NCBI RefSeq assembly: GCF_014189505.1
Contig: NZ_CP050301.1
Span: forward strand, 565,501-629,500
DNA length: 64,000 bases
Reading direction: 5' to 3'
DNA from: Phyllobacterium sp. 628
GTDB taxonomy: Bacteria; Pseudomonadota; Alphaproteobacteria; Rhizobiales; Rhizobiaceae
Shown here: in pieces, positions 45,818 to 55,214 of the stretch
Layout of the letters: each line of letters opens with the position of its first letter
Numbering within the stretch: the first letter of the stretch is position 1
The notes under the pieces: model-generated
Databases searched by the model: none
What the model saw: only the letters and a program-made list of their open reading frames with translations
What the model was told of the DNA's origin: nothing
Program-made: the position numbers and the translations under genes

Positions 45818-48232
45818 ATGAAATTCACACTCTCCTGGCTGAAAGATCATCTCGAAACCGAAGCGTCGCTCGGTGAGATCGTCGATGCCCTGACCATGAT
45901 CGGTCTTGAAGTCGAATCGCTGGATGACAAAGCCGCGCTGAAGCCATTCATCATCGCCAAAGTGCTCACTGCAGCCAAGCATCCCGATGCGGACAAGCTG
46001 CAGGTGCTCAGCGTTGATACGGGGGACGGCAAGCCGTTGCAGGTGGTCTGCGGCGCCCCCAATGCGCGCGCTGGCCTCATCGGTGCCTTTGCTGCGCCGG
46101 GTGCCTATGTGCCGGGCATTGATGTCACCCTGTCCGTCGGCAAAATTCGCGGCGTCGAAAGCCATGGCATGATGTGCTCGGAACGCGAGCTGCAAATGTC
46201 GGATGAACATAACGGCATTATCGACCTGCCTGCGGATGCGCCAGTCGGAACGAGCTTCGCCGCCTATGCGGGTCTTGATGATCCGGTCATCGAAATCAAC
46301 CTGACGCCGAACCGTCCTGATTGCACCAGCATTTACGGCATCGCCCGCGATCTTGCTGCCGCCGGTCTTGGAAAGCTGAAGAGCAATGCTGTTGAACCGG
46401 TCAAAGGTTCCGGTGTGTCAAAAATCGACGTGACGCTTGCTTTCGGCGAGCGTGCGCCGATGTGTGAAGGCTTTGCCCTGCGTACTGTGACGGGCCTCAA
46501 GAATGGCACAAGCCCGAAATGGCTGCAGCAGCGCCTGATTGCGATCGGCCTGCGTCCAATCAATGCGCTGGTCGATATCACCAATTATCTGACGTTCGAT
46601 CGCGGCCGTCCGCTGCACGTGTTCGACGCGGATAAGGTGAAGGGCAATCTCACCGTGCGTTGGGCCATAGAAGGCGAAACGATCCTTGGGCTCAACGGCA
46701 AGGAATACACGCTCAACCCGGAAAATGGCGTCATTGCTGATGAGAACGGCGTGGAATCGATTGCCGGTATCATGGGCGGCGAACATTCCGGCTGCGATGA
46801 AAACACCACCAATGTCGTGGTTGAATCCGCGCTCTGGGATGCGATGAACATTGCCCGCACCGGCCGCAATCTCGGTATCATCACCGATGCGCGTTACCGG
46901 TTCGAGCGCGGTGTCGATCCTGAATTCATGGTGCCTGGGCTTGAATTGGCCACGCAGATGATCCTTGAGTTCTGCGGTGGAACGCCATCAGAGGCGCAGG
47001 TCGTGGGCTACAAGGGTTATACGCCCAAATCCGTCCGTTTCCCTGCATCCGAGGTCAAGCGTCTGACCGGCATTGATGTGCCTTCGGAAACAAGCCTCGA
47101 CATTCTCAGCCGCCTCGGCTTCCAGCCGCAGGGCAAGGGCGAGGTGGTTGATGTGCTGGTTCCCTCGTGGCGTCCGGATGTGGATGGCAAGGCCGATCTT
47201 GTGGAAGAAGTCATGCGTATTCATGGCGTCAACCTCATCGATCCGCAGCCTCTGCAAAACCATGCGGCGGTCAATGGCAAAATCCTGACCACCCTGCAGA
47301 TCCGCACGCGCGCTGCAAAGCGTGCACTTGCGTCACGCGGCATGATGGAAGCGGTCACATGGTCGTTCATTTCGGAAGAGCAGGCCAAGCTGTTCGGCGG
47401 CGGACAGCCGTCGTTGAAGCTCGCCAACCCGATTGCCGCCGATATGTCGGATATGCGTCCGTCACTGTTGCCGAGCCTTCTGGCTGCGGCACAGCGCAAT
47501 GCCGATCGCGGTTTCAACGATTTGGCCCTGTTCGAAGTTTCGGGCACCTATGAAGGCAATACACCGGAAACGCAGCGCCGCGTTGCGGCTGGTGTGCGCC
47601 GGGGTACGGCAAAGCTGGAGGGCTCAGGCCGTCACTGGTCCGGCAATGCCTCGCCTGTTGGCGTGTTCGATGCCAAGGCTGATGCCATTGCGGTTCTCGA
47701 AGCCTGCGGTGCGCCGGTTGACAAACTGCAGATCGAAAGCGGCGGACCTGCCTGGTATCATCCTGGCCGTTCCGGCACGATCAAGCTTGGACCCAAGGTC
47801 ATTCTGGGCACATTCGGCGAATTCCATCCAAAAACGCTGGAAGTGCTGGATGTCTCCGGCGCTCTGTGCGGCTTCGAAATCTATGTCGATGCCATTCCCG
47901 AGCCAAAGCAGAAGCCAACGCGCACCAAGTCGCCATTGAACCTCTCGGATTTCCAGACCGTACGGCGTGATTTTGCCTTCGTTGTCGACAAATCAGTCGA
48001 TGCGGCGTCGATTGTGCGGGCGGCTCTGGCTGGCGACAAAAAGCTGATCACAGGCGTTCAGGTATTCGATCTGTTCGAGGGACCGTCATTGGGTGCGGAC
48101 AAGAAGTCTGTTGCGATTGAAGTGGCGATCCAGCCGGTTGAGCGCACGCTCAATGACGAGGACCTTGACGCACTGACCAAGCGGATTGTGGAGAGTGTCG
48201 GCAAACAGACCGGAGCCGTGCTGCGGGGATAA
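45818..48232 (+). CDS. pheT: Phenylalanine-tRNA ligase beta subunit
   Basis: The large PheRS subunit for tRNA binding and editing, 804 residues. It has the N-terminal EMAP/OB-like tRNA-binding domain (about 40-150, [16 protein letters not shown]), the B3/B4 editing region, B5 with [14 protein letters not shown], the catalytic-like core, and the C-terminal anticodon-binding FDX-ACB domain ([18 protein letters not shown] at about 705-722). It follows the ASCH remnant with GAGAAACGAG upstream of the ATG. A large palindromic element follows. Confidence 0.97.
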   Translation: MKFTLSWLKDHLETEASLGEIVDALTMIGLEVESLDDKAALKPFIIAKVLTAAKHPDADKLQVLSVDTGDGKPLQVVCGAPNARAGLIGAFAAPGAYVPGIDVTLSVGKIRGVESHGMMCSERELQMSDEHNGIIDLPADAPVGTSFAAYAGLDDPVIEINLTPNRPDCTSIYGIARDLAAAGLGKLKSNAVEPVKGSGVSKIDVTLAFGERAPMCEGFALRTVTGLKNGTSPKWLQQRLIAIGLRPINALVDITNYLTFDRGRPLHVFDADKVKGNLTVRWAIEGETILGLNGKEYTLNPENGVIADENGVESIAGIMGGEHSGCDENTTNVVVESALWDAMNIARTGRNLGIITDARYRFERGVDPEFMVPGLELATQMILEFCGGTPSEAQVVGYKGYTPKSVRFPASEVKRLTGIDVPSETSLDILSRLGFQPQGKGEVVDVLVPSWRPDVDGKADLVEEVMRIHGVNLIDPQPLQNHAAVNGKILTTLQIRTRAAKRALASRGMMEAVTWSFISEEQAKLFGGGQPSLKLANPIAADMSDMRPSLLPSLLAAAQRNADRGFNDLALFEVSGTYEGNTPETQRRVAAGVRRGTAKLEGSGRHWSGNASPVGVFDAKADAIAVLEACGAPVDKLQIESGGPAWYHPGRSGTIKLGPKVILGTFGEFHPKTLEVLDVSGALCGFEIYVDAIPEPKQKPTRTKSPLNLSDFQTVRRDFAFVVDKSVDAASIVRAALAGDKKLITGVQVFDLFEGPSLGADKKSVAIEVAIQPVERTLNDEDLDALTKRIVESVGKQTGAVLRG

Positions 48233-48248
48233 ACTGCAGGTGCCGCTG

Positions 48249-48420
48249 TATCTCCCCCCTTGTGGGGGAGAAAGCGATTTCAGCATCTTAGCTCTTGCTA
48301 AGTGCTAGAAATCGCCAGAGAGGGGATCGATCAAAATTGCCCCCTCTCTTGGATTTTCTAAGGATTTAGCGAAAAGGCTAAATCCGAGAAAATCCGTTCT
48401 CTCCCGCAAGGGGAGAGATA
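48249..48420. repeat. Composite intergenic element with five hairpins
   Basis: Five stems occur in a row: TCTCCCCC (48251-48271); GCGATTTC plus AGCA plus CTTAGC (48274-48315); AGAGAGGGG (48317-48349); GGATTTTCT plus GGATTTAGC (48351-48395); and CTCTCCC (48399-48417). The ends TATCTCCCCCC and GGGGAGAGATA mirror each other. It fills the gap between convergent pheT and the hydroxylase gene. TCTCCC..GGGGGAGA units of this sort are common intergenic repeats in this order. Confidence 0.8.
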
Positions 48421-48437
48421 GCATGGAGCCAAGCTTC

Positions 48438-49250
48438 TTATTTCTGGATCACTTTCCAGTTCTTGTAAAAAATCGAGTTGCTGCCCTTAAGGATCACGCC
48501 CATGAACGAGACGATCCCTGCATAAAGCGCCGGGATGTAGGAGGGGCGGAGGATATCGACAAACAGGCAATAGCGCGTCTGGTCGGTCTGGTTGACGGAC
48601 TGGTGCATCAGCGTGTCATCGAAGATGAACAGCTTGTCGTCTTTCCAGTAGCTCGTCGTGTCACCACACCAGATATAGGCCGTGCGGTCATTCATATCAT
48701 TGATGTTGTAAAGCACGCGGATGGTGGCGCGGATCGGACCGAAATGCTTCGAGGTCGAGTTCTTCTTGTTGAACACCGACACGCCGATGGTCTTCACGAA
48801 ATTATACTTTTCATAGAAGGACGGCACGCTGACGAAGCTTGGCTGGTCTTTGCCATACCACTTGAAGAAGAACATGCTGCGCGCCTGCTGTTCCGCACGC
48901 GTCTGCAACTTGCCGACAAGGTCTTCCTTCTGCGTTGCCGTGATCAGGCGCTTCACCTCGGCCTGATAATCGGCCGGCAGGTCTTCCAGCTTGTAGACAC
49001 CCTTGTTGACGTAAGGCAGCGACAGGACATCAAGCAGAATATTCAGCGGTGACAGGATCCAGGTGAACAGGCCGTTGCCCATGAAATATTGTTCGACCAT
49101 CTGCAAATCGATGTTCTTGTTGCGCGACAGGTCATAAATCCCGCAGATCAGGTAGAAGATCACCAGATAGGGGACGAAATAGGCGAGAATCGCCAGGAGA
49201 ACCAAACCGATAGCCCAGCGTCTGATCGACTTTTTTGTTGCTTTTTCCAT
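48438..49250 (-). CDS. Aspartyl/asparaginyl beta-hydroxylase family protein (LpxO/OlsC-like)
   Basis: A 270-residue membrane-associated Fe(II)/2-oxoglutarate hydroxylase. An N-terminal hydrophobic segment at about 13-38 anchors it. The catalytic domain has SKHFGPIRATIRVLYNI with the first His and LFIFDDTLMHQSVNQ with the second, then TRYCLFVDILRP for 2-oxoglutarate binding. Related proteins hydroxylate lipid A acyl chains (LpxO) or ornithine lipids (OlsC). Which lipid is used here cannot be told. It converges on pheT across the composite repeat. Confidence 0.82.
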   Translation of the reverse strand: MEKATKKSIRRWAIGLVLLAILAYFVPYLVIFYLICGIYDLSRNKNIDLQMVEQYFMGNGLFTWILSPLNILLDVLSLPYVNKGVYKLEDLPADYQAEVKRLITATQKEDLVGKLQTRAEQQARSMFFFKWYGKDQPSFVSVPSFYEKYNFVKTIGVSVFNKKNSTSKHFGPIRATIRVLYNINDMNDRTAYIWCGDTTSYWKDDKLFIFDDTLMHQSVNQTDQTRYCLFVDILRPSYIPALYAGIVSFMGVILKGSNSIFYKNWKVIQK

Positions 49251-49455
49251 TGTATTCCAGCTTCAGAAGGCCTGACCATCGATGAGCGAACAGGGGTGGT
49301 TTGGCATGTTAGAACAAATAAATTGCATGCACATTGCATTGCCGCCACAGGGTTTTCCGATCCCTGCAGCGGCGTGAAATAGGCCTTACACCGTCTCGTC
49401 TGTCAAGCATGACGATTTATAATGTGAGTTTTACTCTCAACAAAAGACACGCTGA
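49251..49455. other. Intergenic stretch upstream of the hydroxylase gene
   Basis: This gap probably holds the promoter of the hydroxylase gene. A short perfect dyad, GAGTTTTACTC, lies at 49427-49437. No gene, terminator or RNA is seen. Confidence 0.4.
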
Positions 49456-49854
49456 CTATATCGCCTTTGCCGATCCCAGCATTTTCAACCCCTGCCACTC
49501 GATCAGCGCAAAGCAGGCCACAACCGCCGTAACCGCTAGGGTTGCGATCACACCCAGAAGCGTAAAGGCAGATGGCATCAGCATAAGGATCGCGGGAACG
49601 CCGATGACCCAGAGCAGATCAGCGATGAAGACAAAGCTGACCAGCGCCCGTGATTGTGCTTTCCATCGGGCGATCAAGCCAACATCAGCGGCGAAGAGCA
49701 CAAGCGCGACACCAAGGGTGGCAATGAGCCAGACCGGAGCGCCCGGTATCAGATAAAGTGCGGAAAGTTCGGCGAACAGCGCAAGCCCAAGCCCAGTCAT
49801 ACCGGTCAACACCGCGTTGATCATCAGGCCATCCTTCAGATTAATCTTCATCAT
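49456..49854 (-). CDS. Four-helix membrane protein of unknown function
   Basis: A 132-residue protein with four hydrophobic segments at about 12-34, 41-60, 70-94 and 99-122, and short loops. I do not recognise the family; in layout it resembles small DoxX-like or DUF-type membrane proteins often paired with a regulator. It starts MMK, with ATG 49851 as the alternative. It is divergent from an XRE regulator, and a perfect 21-base inverted repeat lies in the shared promoter region, so the regulator probably controls it. Confidence 0.7.
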   Translation of the reverse strand: MMKINLKDGLMINAVLTGMTGLGLALFAELSALYLIPGAPVWLIATLGVALVLFAADVGLIARWKAQSRALVSFVFIADLLWVIGVPAILMLMPSAFTLLGVIATLAVTAVVACFALIEWQGLKMLGSAKAI

Positions 49855-49899
49855 GTCAGTCTCCTTTGTTGGGGTTGATGACGTGACAATGCGGGGCTA

Positions 49900-49920
49900 A
49901 GGTAATCGAAACAATTACCT
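49900..49920. promoter_or_regulatory. Candidate operator of the XRE regulator
   Basis: AGGTAAT (49900-49906) and its exact complement ATTACCT (49914-49920) flank a seven-base spacer. A further AAGTAAT half-site follows at 49924-49930. It lies 46 bases before the membrane-protein start and 58 bases before the regulator start, the normal place for an autoregulatory operator. Confidence 0.5.
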
Positions 49921-49977
49921 CTGAAGTAATGAGTCTTGCGCCGGGCGCGGAGCATTCTCGCAGGCAAAGGAGCGGCG

Positions 49978-50763
49978 ATGCAGTTTGGTGATCATCTCAA
50001 GCAATGGCGTTCGCACCGGCATCTGAGCCAAATGGACCTTGCGCTGGAGGCCGGTATTTCCTCGCGCCATCTGTCGTTTCTGGAAACCGGCCGGGCCCGC
50101 CCGTCTGAAGGTATGATCATTCGCATTTGCGAGGCGCTGGAATTGCCATTCAAAATCCAGAACGAGCTGTTCAGCGCTGCGGGTTTTGCGCCGCGCTATC
50201 TCTCCGCCGAGCGCGAAGGCCTTGCCGGACTGCCACCGCTGATCCGCGATACGCTGCACATGATACTGGAACGGCATGCCCCATGGCCTGCGGTGGCGTT
50301 CAATGCTGATCACGATATTCTCGCGGCCAATGCCGGTTTCATGGGCTTGGCCGAGGCGCTGGGCATCAGTATTGCTCCGGGTATCAACATTCTGGCACTG
50401 GTGCTTGAGCCCGGACCGGTGCGCCGTTCCATTGCCAATTGGCCCGATGTTGCCCTGCTGTTTCTGAAGCGCGCCCGCAATGAAGCGCGGCTTTATGGCG
50501 CGAAAAGCCAGCTGTCCAAGCGCATTGCAATATATGAAAACGATGCGGAGATTTCCGCGTTGCTGCGCAATGACGAGGGCGAGCGTAATCCGCCGCCCGT
50601 TATCACGGTTCAGCTGCAGATCGGCGACGCGATGACCAATTGGATCACTACGGTCACTGCTTTTGGCACTGCGCAAGAGGTTTTGACGGAAGGGATTTTT
50701 ATCGAACAATATTTCCCGGCCGATGCGGCAACACGGGCGATTGCCGATAGTGCAGGGCGCTGA
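49978..50763 (+). CDS. XRE regulator with MmyB-like ligand-binding domain
   Basis: A 261-residue transcription regulator from ATG 49978, which follows AAAGGAG by about five bases. The HTH covers about 1-60 (LSQMDLALEAGISSRHLSFLE and GRARPSEGMI). The rest matches the MmyB-like MLTR ligand-binding domain: WPAVAFNADHDILAANAGF is its PAS-like start. Such proteins commonly repress a divergent neighbour until a small hydrophobic ligand binds. Here the neighbour is the four-helix membrane protein. Confidence 0.87.
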   Translation: MQFGDHLKQWRSHRHLSQMDLALEAGISSRHLSFLETGRARPSEGMIIRICEALELPFKIQNELFSAAGFAPRYLSAEREGLAGLPPLIRDTLHMILERHAPWPAVAFNADHDILAANAGFMGLAEALGISIAPGINILALVLEPGPVRRSIANWPDVALLFLKRARNEARLYGAKSQLSKRIAIYENDAEISALLRNDEGERNPPPVITVQLQIGDAMTNWITTVTAFGTAQEVLTEGIFIEQYFPADAATRAIADSAGR

Positions 50764-50787
50764 TTGCTCAGCGCCCTTATTGTGTCG

Positions 50788-51786
50788 TTAGCCATTGACG
50801 AGGGCGAGACCTGCATCCGTGTAGCGATTGCCGGCAACGTGTGTTGGCGACAGGGCATCGCCGATCCTGGCAAGGTCTGCTGGTGAAAGCGATATGTCAG
50901 CCGCCGCCGCGTTCTCTTCCAGATGCTTGATCTTGCGCGCACCGGGGATCGGTACAATGAAATCGCCCTGATGCAGCACCCAGGCGAGCGCCAGTTGTGC
51001 CGGTGTCACACCCTTGTCGGCGGCCAGACCCTTCAGCGTGGCAATCAGGGCCGCATTGGCGTCCATGTTCTCAGCCTGAAAGCGTGGCAAGGTCTTGCGC
51101 CAGTCGTCAGTACCAAGCTCGTCCGGCTTGCTGATTGTGCCGGTCAGAAGACCACGGCCGAGCGGGCTGTAGGGTACAAACCCGATGCCGAGTTCACGGC
51201 AGACCGCAAAAACCTCGTCTTCCGGATCACGGGTCCACAGCGAATACTCGCTCTGTACAGCTGCAATCGGATGCACTTTGTGGGCGCGGCGGATCGTGGC
51301 GGCGCTGGCTTCGGAAAGTCCGAGCGCCTTGACCTTGCCCTGCTTGACCAGCTCGGCCATGGCGCCGACCGTATCTTCAATCGGAACATTCGGGTCAACG
51401 CGGTGCTGGTAGAACAGGTCGATCTGTTCGATGCCAAGCCGTCCGAGTGAAGCCTCGGCCACTGCTTTCAGATGTTCCGGATGGCTGTTGACGCCAATCA
51501 TACGCGACAGGCCTTCGCCCTCGTCGGAAATCTTGAAGCCGAATTTCGTGGCGATGACAACCTTGTCGCGGCGGTCCTTGAATGCCTTGCCGACCAGAAT
51601 TTCGTTGTCGAACGGGCCATAGACTTCTGCGGTATCGAAAAAGGTCACACCGATATCGACTGCACGGTGCAATGTGCGGATTGCATCTGCCTCATCCTGA
51701 CCGCCATAGGCAAAGCTCATGCCCATGCAACCAAGGCCAACTGCCGATACAGTGAGATCCGTTCCAAGTTTGCGCTTTTGCATCAC
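50788..51786 (-). CDS. Aldo/keto reductase
   Basis: A 332-residue NADPH-dependent oxidoreductase of the AKR superfamily (YajO/AKR13-like group). MQKRKLGTDLTVSAVGLGCMGMS begins it. The catalytic Asp-Tyr pair is in FFDTAEVYGPFDNEILVGKA, Lys in VVIATKFGF, and His in DLFYQHRVDPNVP. The C-terminal IPIPGARKIKHLEENAAA binds the cofactor. It is divergent from a LysR gene, a frequent regulator-target layout. The substrate is unknown. Confidence 0.92.
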   Translation of the reverse strand: MMQKRKLGTDLTVSAVGLGCMGMSFAYGGQDEADAIRTLHRAVDIGVTFFDTAEVYGPFDNEILVGKAFKDRRDKVVIATKFGFKISDEGEGLSRMIGVNSHPEHLKAVAEASLGRLGIEQIDLFYQHRVDPNVPIEDTVGAMAELVKQGKVKALGLSEASAATIRRAHKVHPIAAVQSEYSLWTRDPEDEVFAVCRELGIGFVPYSPLGRGLLTGTISKPDELGTDDWRKTLPRFQAENMDANAALIATLKGLAADKGVTPAQLALAWVLHQGDFIVPIPGARKIKHLEENAAAADISLSPADLARIGDALSPTHVAGNRYTDAGLALVNG

Positions 51787-51879
51787 TGGTCTCCTTTGAT
51801 GTGATGATTGACCATACCCGGCGCATGAGTGTTCGATAATTCCCCTATTTTCTCACACCTTGTTCTATACAATAGATCA

Positions 51880-52767
51880 ATGGATCGTTCTCATCTCCCT
51901 CAACTGGCCATCTTTGCCACGGTTGCTGCCTGCGGTGGCTTCCGGGGTGCAGCCAAGCAGCTGGGCATTGCGCCCTCTGCCATCAGCCATGCCATTTCCA
52001 GCCTCGAACACAGCCTTGGCGTCCGGCTGCTCGCCCGCACCACCCGCAGCGTTACCGTGACCGAGGAAGGTGCGCTGCTACTCAAGCGCTTGCGTCCGGC
52101 ACTGGCGGAAATCGACCTTGCGCTGGATGCAGCCAAGGAAGCGAATAACCGTGTCGCCGGTACCTTGCGGTTGAGTGTCCCGCCCTTTGCCGCCCATTGG
52201 CTGCTGGCGCCGCGTCTGGCGGCCTTCAGCGCCGTCTATCCCGGCGTTACACTCGAGGTGCGCATTGAGGAAGCGTTCAACGACATCGTAGCCGCAGGCG
52301 TCGATGCCGGCATGCGGCTCGGGGAAAGTCTGGAACCGGATATGATCGCCGTGCGCATGAGCGATCCGATCAGGGCTAGTATCGTTGCATCACCCGGTTA
52401 TTTCGATAATCACTCCATACCGCTGCATCCGCATGACCTTGCCAGACATCTCTGCATCCGCCGCCGTTTTTCCAGCGGACAGGTCTATCGCTGGGAGTTT
52501 GAGAAGGACGGTGAGGAGATTGTCATCGACGTGAATGGCCCGCTCATCCTCGGCGATGATAGGCTGGTGACGCAGGCTGTTCTGGGTGGAGCAGGCGTGG
52601 CCTTTCTGCTTGGCCATATGGCCTCTGAACCCATTGCCGATGGACGCCTTATCAGTGTGTTAGAGGATTGGTGCGGGCCTTTCCCCGGCGTCTACCTCTA
52701 TTATCCGAGCCGCCGCCAGATGCGCCCCGCTTTGCGCGCCTTTATCGATTTTTTCAAACCGGCGTAA
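51880..52767 (+). CDS. LysR-family transcriptional regulator
   Basis: A 295-residue regulator from ATG 51880. The winged HTH fills about 1-60 (GGFRGAAKQLGIAPSAISHAI and LARTTRSVTVTEEG). The effector domain spans about 90-290 (LRLSVPPFAAHWLLAPRLAAF onward). The frame is open to 51829, but the first 17 residues are not family-like. A TTGTTCTATACAA dyad at 51860-51872, just before the start, may be an autoregulatory site. The divergent aldo/keto reductase is the likely target. Confidence 0.9.
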   Translation: MDRSHLPQLAIFATVAACGGFRGAAKQLGIAPSAISHAISSLEHSLGVRLLARTTRSVTVTEEGALLLKRLRPALAEIDLALDAAKEANNRVAGTLRLSVPPFAAHWLLAPRLAAFSAVYPGVTLEVRIEEAFNDIVAAGVDAGMRLGESLEPDMIAVRMSDPIRASIVASPGYFDNHSIPLHPHDLARHLCIRRRFSSGQVYRWEFEKDGEEIVIDVNGPLILGDDRLVTQAVLGGAGVAFLLGHMASEPIADGRLISVLEDWCGPFPGVYLYYPSRRQMRPALRAFIDFFKPA

Positions 52768-52838
52768 ATTGCATCTGGTTGCTTCCCATTTCCCAAGGCG
52801 TTCGCTAGGTTGCGCCCCGACGAAAAGGAGAAGTCATC

Positions 52839-53825
52839 ATGTTCCGTTGGGGTATTCTGTCGACAGCGAAAATCGGGGTTACGGCTGTTATTCCTGCCAT
52901 ATGTGATGCGGAAAACTCAGTTTTGTCAGGGATCGCCAGTCGTGATCTTGCCAAAGCGCAGGCCGTCGCTGAACGATTTGGCGCGCCGCACGCTTTTGGT
53001 TCCTATGAAGCCATGCTGGCATCCGAAGATATCGATGGCGTCTACATCCCGCTTCCCACATCACAACATGTGGAATGGTCGGTTAAGGCGGCGGAAGCCG
53101 GCAAACATGTCCTGTGTGAAAAGCCGATCTCGCTGCATGCCAGCGAAATATCCACCTTGCAACGAGCCCGCGACACCCATGGCGTGCTGATTTCTGAAGC
53201 GTTCATGGTCACCTATCACCCGCAATGGTTGAAGGTGCGCGACCTGATTGCGGAAGGCGCCATTGGCCGCTTGCGGCACGTGCAGGGCGCTTTCACCTAT
53301 TTCAACAAGGATGCGGGCAATATGCGCAATCAGCTGTCGCTTGGCGGCGGCGCCTTGCCGGATATTGGCGTCTATCCGACAGTTGTCACGCGTTTTGTCA
53401 CTGGCAAGGAGCCGATCAGGGTTTCGGCCAACGTCGAGCGCGATGCGGATTTCGGCACCGATAGCTATGCCAGCATACGTGCCGATTTCGCTGGTTTCGA
53501 ATTGTCGTTCTATATGGCCACGCAGCTCGCCGCCCGCCAGTCGATGGTGTTTCACGGCGACGAAGGCTTTATCGAGGTGCATGGGCCTTTCAATACCGGC
53601 AAATATGATCACGCACGTATCACGCTGCACAACAAGACGCACACCGGCGCCACCGAATGGACTTTCGGCGATGTGAACCATTATCGCCTGCAGATCGAAG
53701 CTTTTGCCCGCGCCGCCAAGGGCGAAGATGCTCAGGTCTTCTCGCTGGAAAGCTCGGTTCTCAATCAGAAACTCATCGATGCGGTCTATCGCGCCGGTGA
53801 AACCGGCAATTGGGAAGCAGTCTAA
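52839..53825 (+). CDS. Gfo/Idh/MocA-family oxidoreductase
   Basis: A 328-residue NAD(P)-dependent sugar or polyol dehydrogenase. The N-terminal Rossmann fold starts [18 protein letters not shown]. The catalytic Lys is in [12 protein letters not shown] near residue 95. [13 protein letters not shown] carries the conserved Asp and Tyr of the second domain. AAGGAG is about nine bases before the ATG. It follows the LysR gene by 71 bases on the same strand and may be in its regulon. The substrate cannot be told. Confidence 0.9.
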   Translation: MFRWGILSTAKIGVTAVIPAICDAENSVLSGIASRDLAKAQAVAERFGAPHAFGSYEAMLASEDIDGVYIPLPTSQHVEWSVKAAEAGKHVLCEKPISLHASEISTLQRARDTHGVLISEAFMVTYHPQWLKVRDLIAEGAIGRLRHVQGAFTYFNKDAGNMRNQLSLGGGALPDIGVYPTVVTRFVTGKEPIRVSANVERDADFGTDSYASIRADFAGFELSFYMATQLAARQSMVFHGDEGFIEVHGPFNTGKYDHARITLHNKTHTGATEWTFGDVNHYRLQIEAFARAAKGEDAQVFSLESSVLNQKLIDAVYRAGETGNWEAV

Positions 53826-53829
53826 GCCA

Positions 53830-54990
53830 TCACCAATAGACACCGCCGCGCGCCACATGCACGCGCGGTGCGGCATCGGGGGTGTTGAGACTGTGCGGAC
53901 AGGCTTCACACTCCGCATCCGGTCCTGATACAACAGGCTTGCCGGATTGTGTGTTGAGCAGGGACAGAATTTCCAGATTGCTGGAATTCCACCGCCCATG
54001 CTGACGGCCGATCAACGGGACCGGCGAAGGCCGTGTGCGGATACGGTCCTGTGGCTTCACCATCAGCGTCTGCAGAATATCATCAGGCAGCGCTTCGCCG
54101 CGCGCCACCACGCCCGAAGCGTCTTTCAGGGCCTTCAACCGTGCCACCCGGATATCGGTGAGGGGATGTGTGCGCAGGATCGAAGGGTCTGGGATGCGAC
54201 CGCCCGGCAGAATAAGGTTTTCCCAAAGTCGTCCTTGCGCCTTTTCGAGCTTGACGAGAGCCAATGCAAGCCCATCAGGGTCACCGGTCAAAAGTGCTGC
54301 GCCAAGATCGGCATCGAACTCGCGGGTGCGTGACAGCGCCATCTGCAACAGCCCGCCGACAGTGGGCGCCACCAGCAGCAGAAGCACGCCAAGCCATGGC
54401 ACCTGTACCGGTTCGCCGCTCGCCAGAAAGGTGATATTGAACAGCAGTGAGACGATGCCAATGGTCGACATCAACGAGGTAAAACGCGCCACTGTATCGG
54501 CAAGCGCCATGACCTTGAGGTCTTCGTTGCGGATATGGCTGATTTCATGGGCAAGCACGCCGGTGAGTTCACGCGCCGTCAACACCCGAATCAGTTGATC
54601 GGTCACCGCGACGACGGAATTGCCTTTCCTGCCCACGGCAAAGGCATTCATCATCCGGGATGGGATAACGTGCAGCTCCGGCACGCGCGGCAAACCGGCG
54701 CGGCGGGACAATTCCTCTATGATGGCAAGTCCTTGCGGGAACTCTTCACGAGTCACGACCCTTGCTTTGTACATTTTCAACACCATTTGAGGACTGATGC
54801 GCCGGATAGCGACGAGGCTGACTGCACCGAAAACAAGTGCGTAAACAATGCCTGTGGGCCCTGCGAGCGTGAAAGCACAGACCACAAGCAGCACAAGGCT
54901 TCCGGCAAGAAGCATCCAGGTGTGCAGCGTGTTGATCAACCGGCTACGCTGGTGTACGGGAAGGTGAAGATGGAGGCTACTATCGGTCAT
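53830..54990 (-). CDS. M48 zinc metalloprotease, HtpX-like
   Basis: A 386-residue membrane protease. Two hydrophobic segments at about 25-65 precede the active-site HEISHIRNEDL (about 147-157, HExxH). Two more lie near 170-215. TREFDADLGAALLTGDPDGLA supplies the third zinc ligand Glu. The order matches HtpX, which degrades misfolded membrane proteins, but the long soluble C-terminal tail (about 290-386) is extra, with a CxxC-like CEAC near 360. It is divergent from dnaK and may share stress control. Confidence 0.87.
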   Translation of the reverse strand: MTDSSLHLHLPVHQRSRLINTLHTWMLLAGSLVLLVVCAFTLAGPTGIVYALVFGAVSLVAIRRISPQMVLKMYKARVVTREEFPQGLAIIEELSRRAGLPRVPELHVIPSRMMNAFAVGRKGNSVVAVTDQLIRVLTARELTGVLAHEISHIRNEDLKVMALADTVARFTSLMSTIGIVSLLFNITFLASGEPVQVPWLGVLLLLVAPTVGGLLQMALSRTREFDADLGAALLTGDPDGLALALVKLEKAQGRLWENLILPGGRIPDPSILRTHPLTDIRVARLKALKDASGVVARGEALPDDILQTLMVKPQDRIRTRPSPVPLIGRQHGRWNSSNLEILSLLNTQSGKPVVSGPDAECEACPHSLNTPDAAPRVHVARGGVYW

Positions 54991-55067
54991 AGGCGATTTA
55001 TGGCGTTAAAAACCCCGTTTGCCGAGTCTTTTAAGGCAATTAGGGGTGTAAATGCTGCAGCTTCTGA

Positions 55068-55098
55068 CTTGCATGGTAATTTCAGCCTTCTTATATAG
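55068..55098 (+). promoter_or_regulatory. Candidate RpoH (sigma-32) promoter of dnaK
   Basis: CTTG at 55068-55071 and CTTATATAG at 55090-55098 are 18 bases apart. This fits the alphaproteobacterial heat-shock form (CTTG, about 17-18 bases, CYTATYT) with one mismatch in the -10. It lies about 117 bases before the dnaK ATG, leaving a leader that contains a CCCCCTAGGGG palindrome at 55149-55158. Confidence 0.5.
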
Positions 55099-55214
55099 CC
55101 CCCAACACGTAAGTGTGGCTCATTGTAGCCGTCTTGCATTGTTTAACCCCCCTAGGGGCTGCTGAATGGAACGCTCGGCAGAGGTCCCGGCAGCCTGCTG
55201 AATGGAGAAGTATA

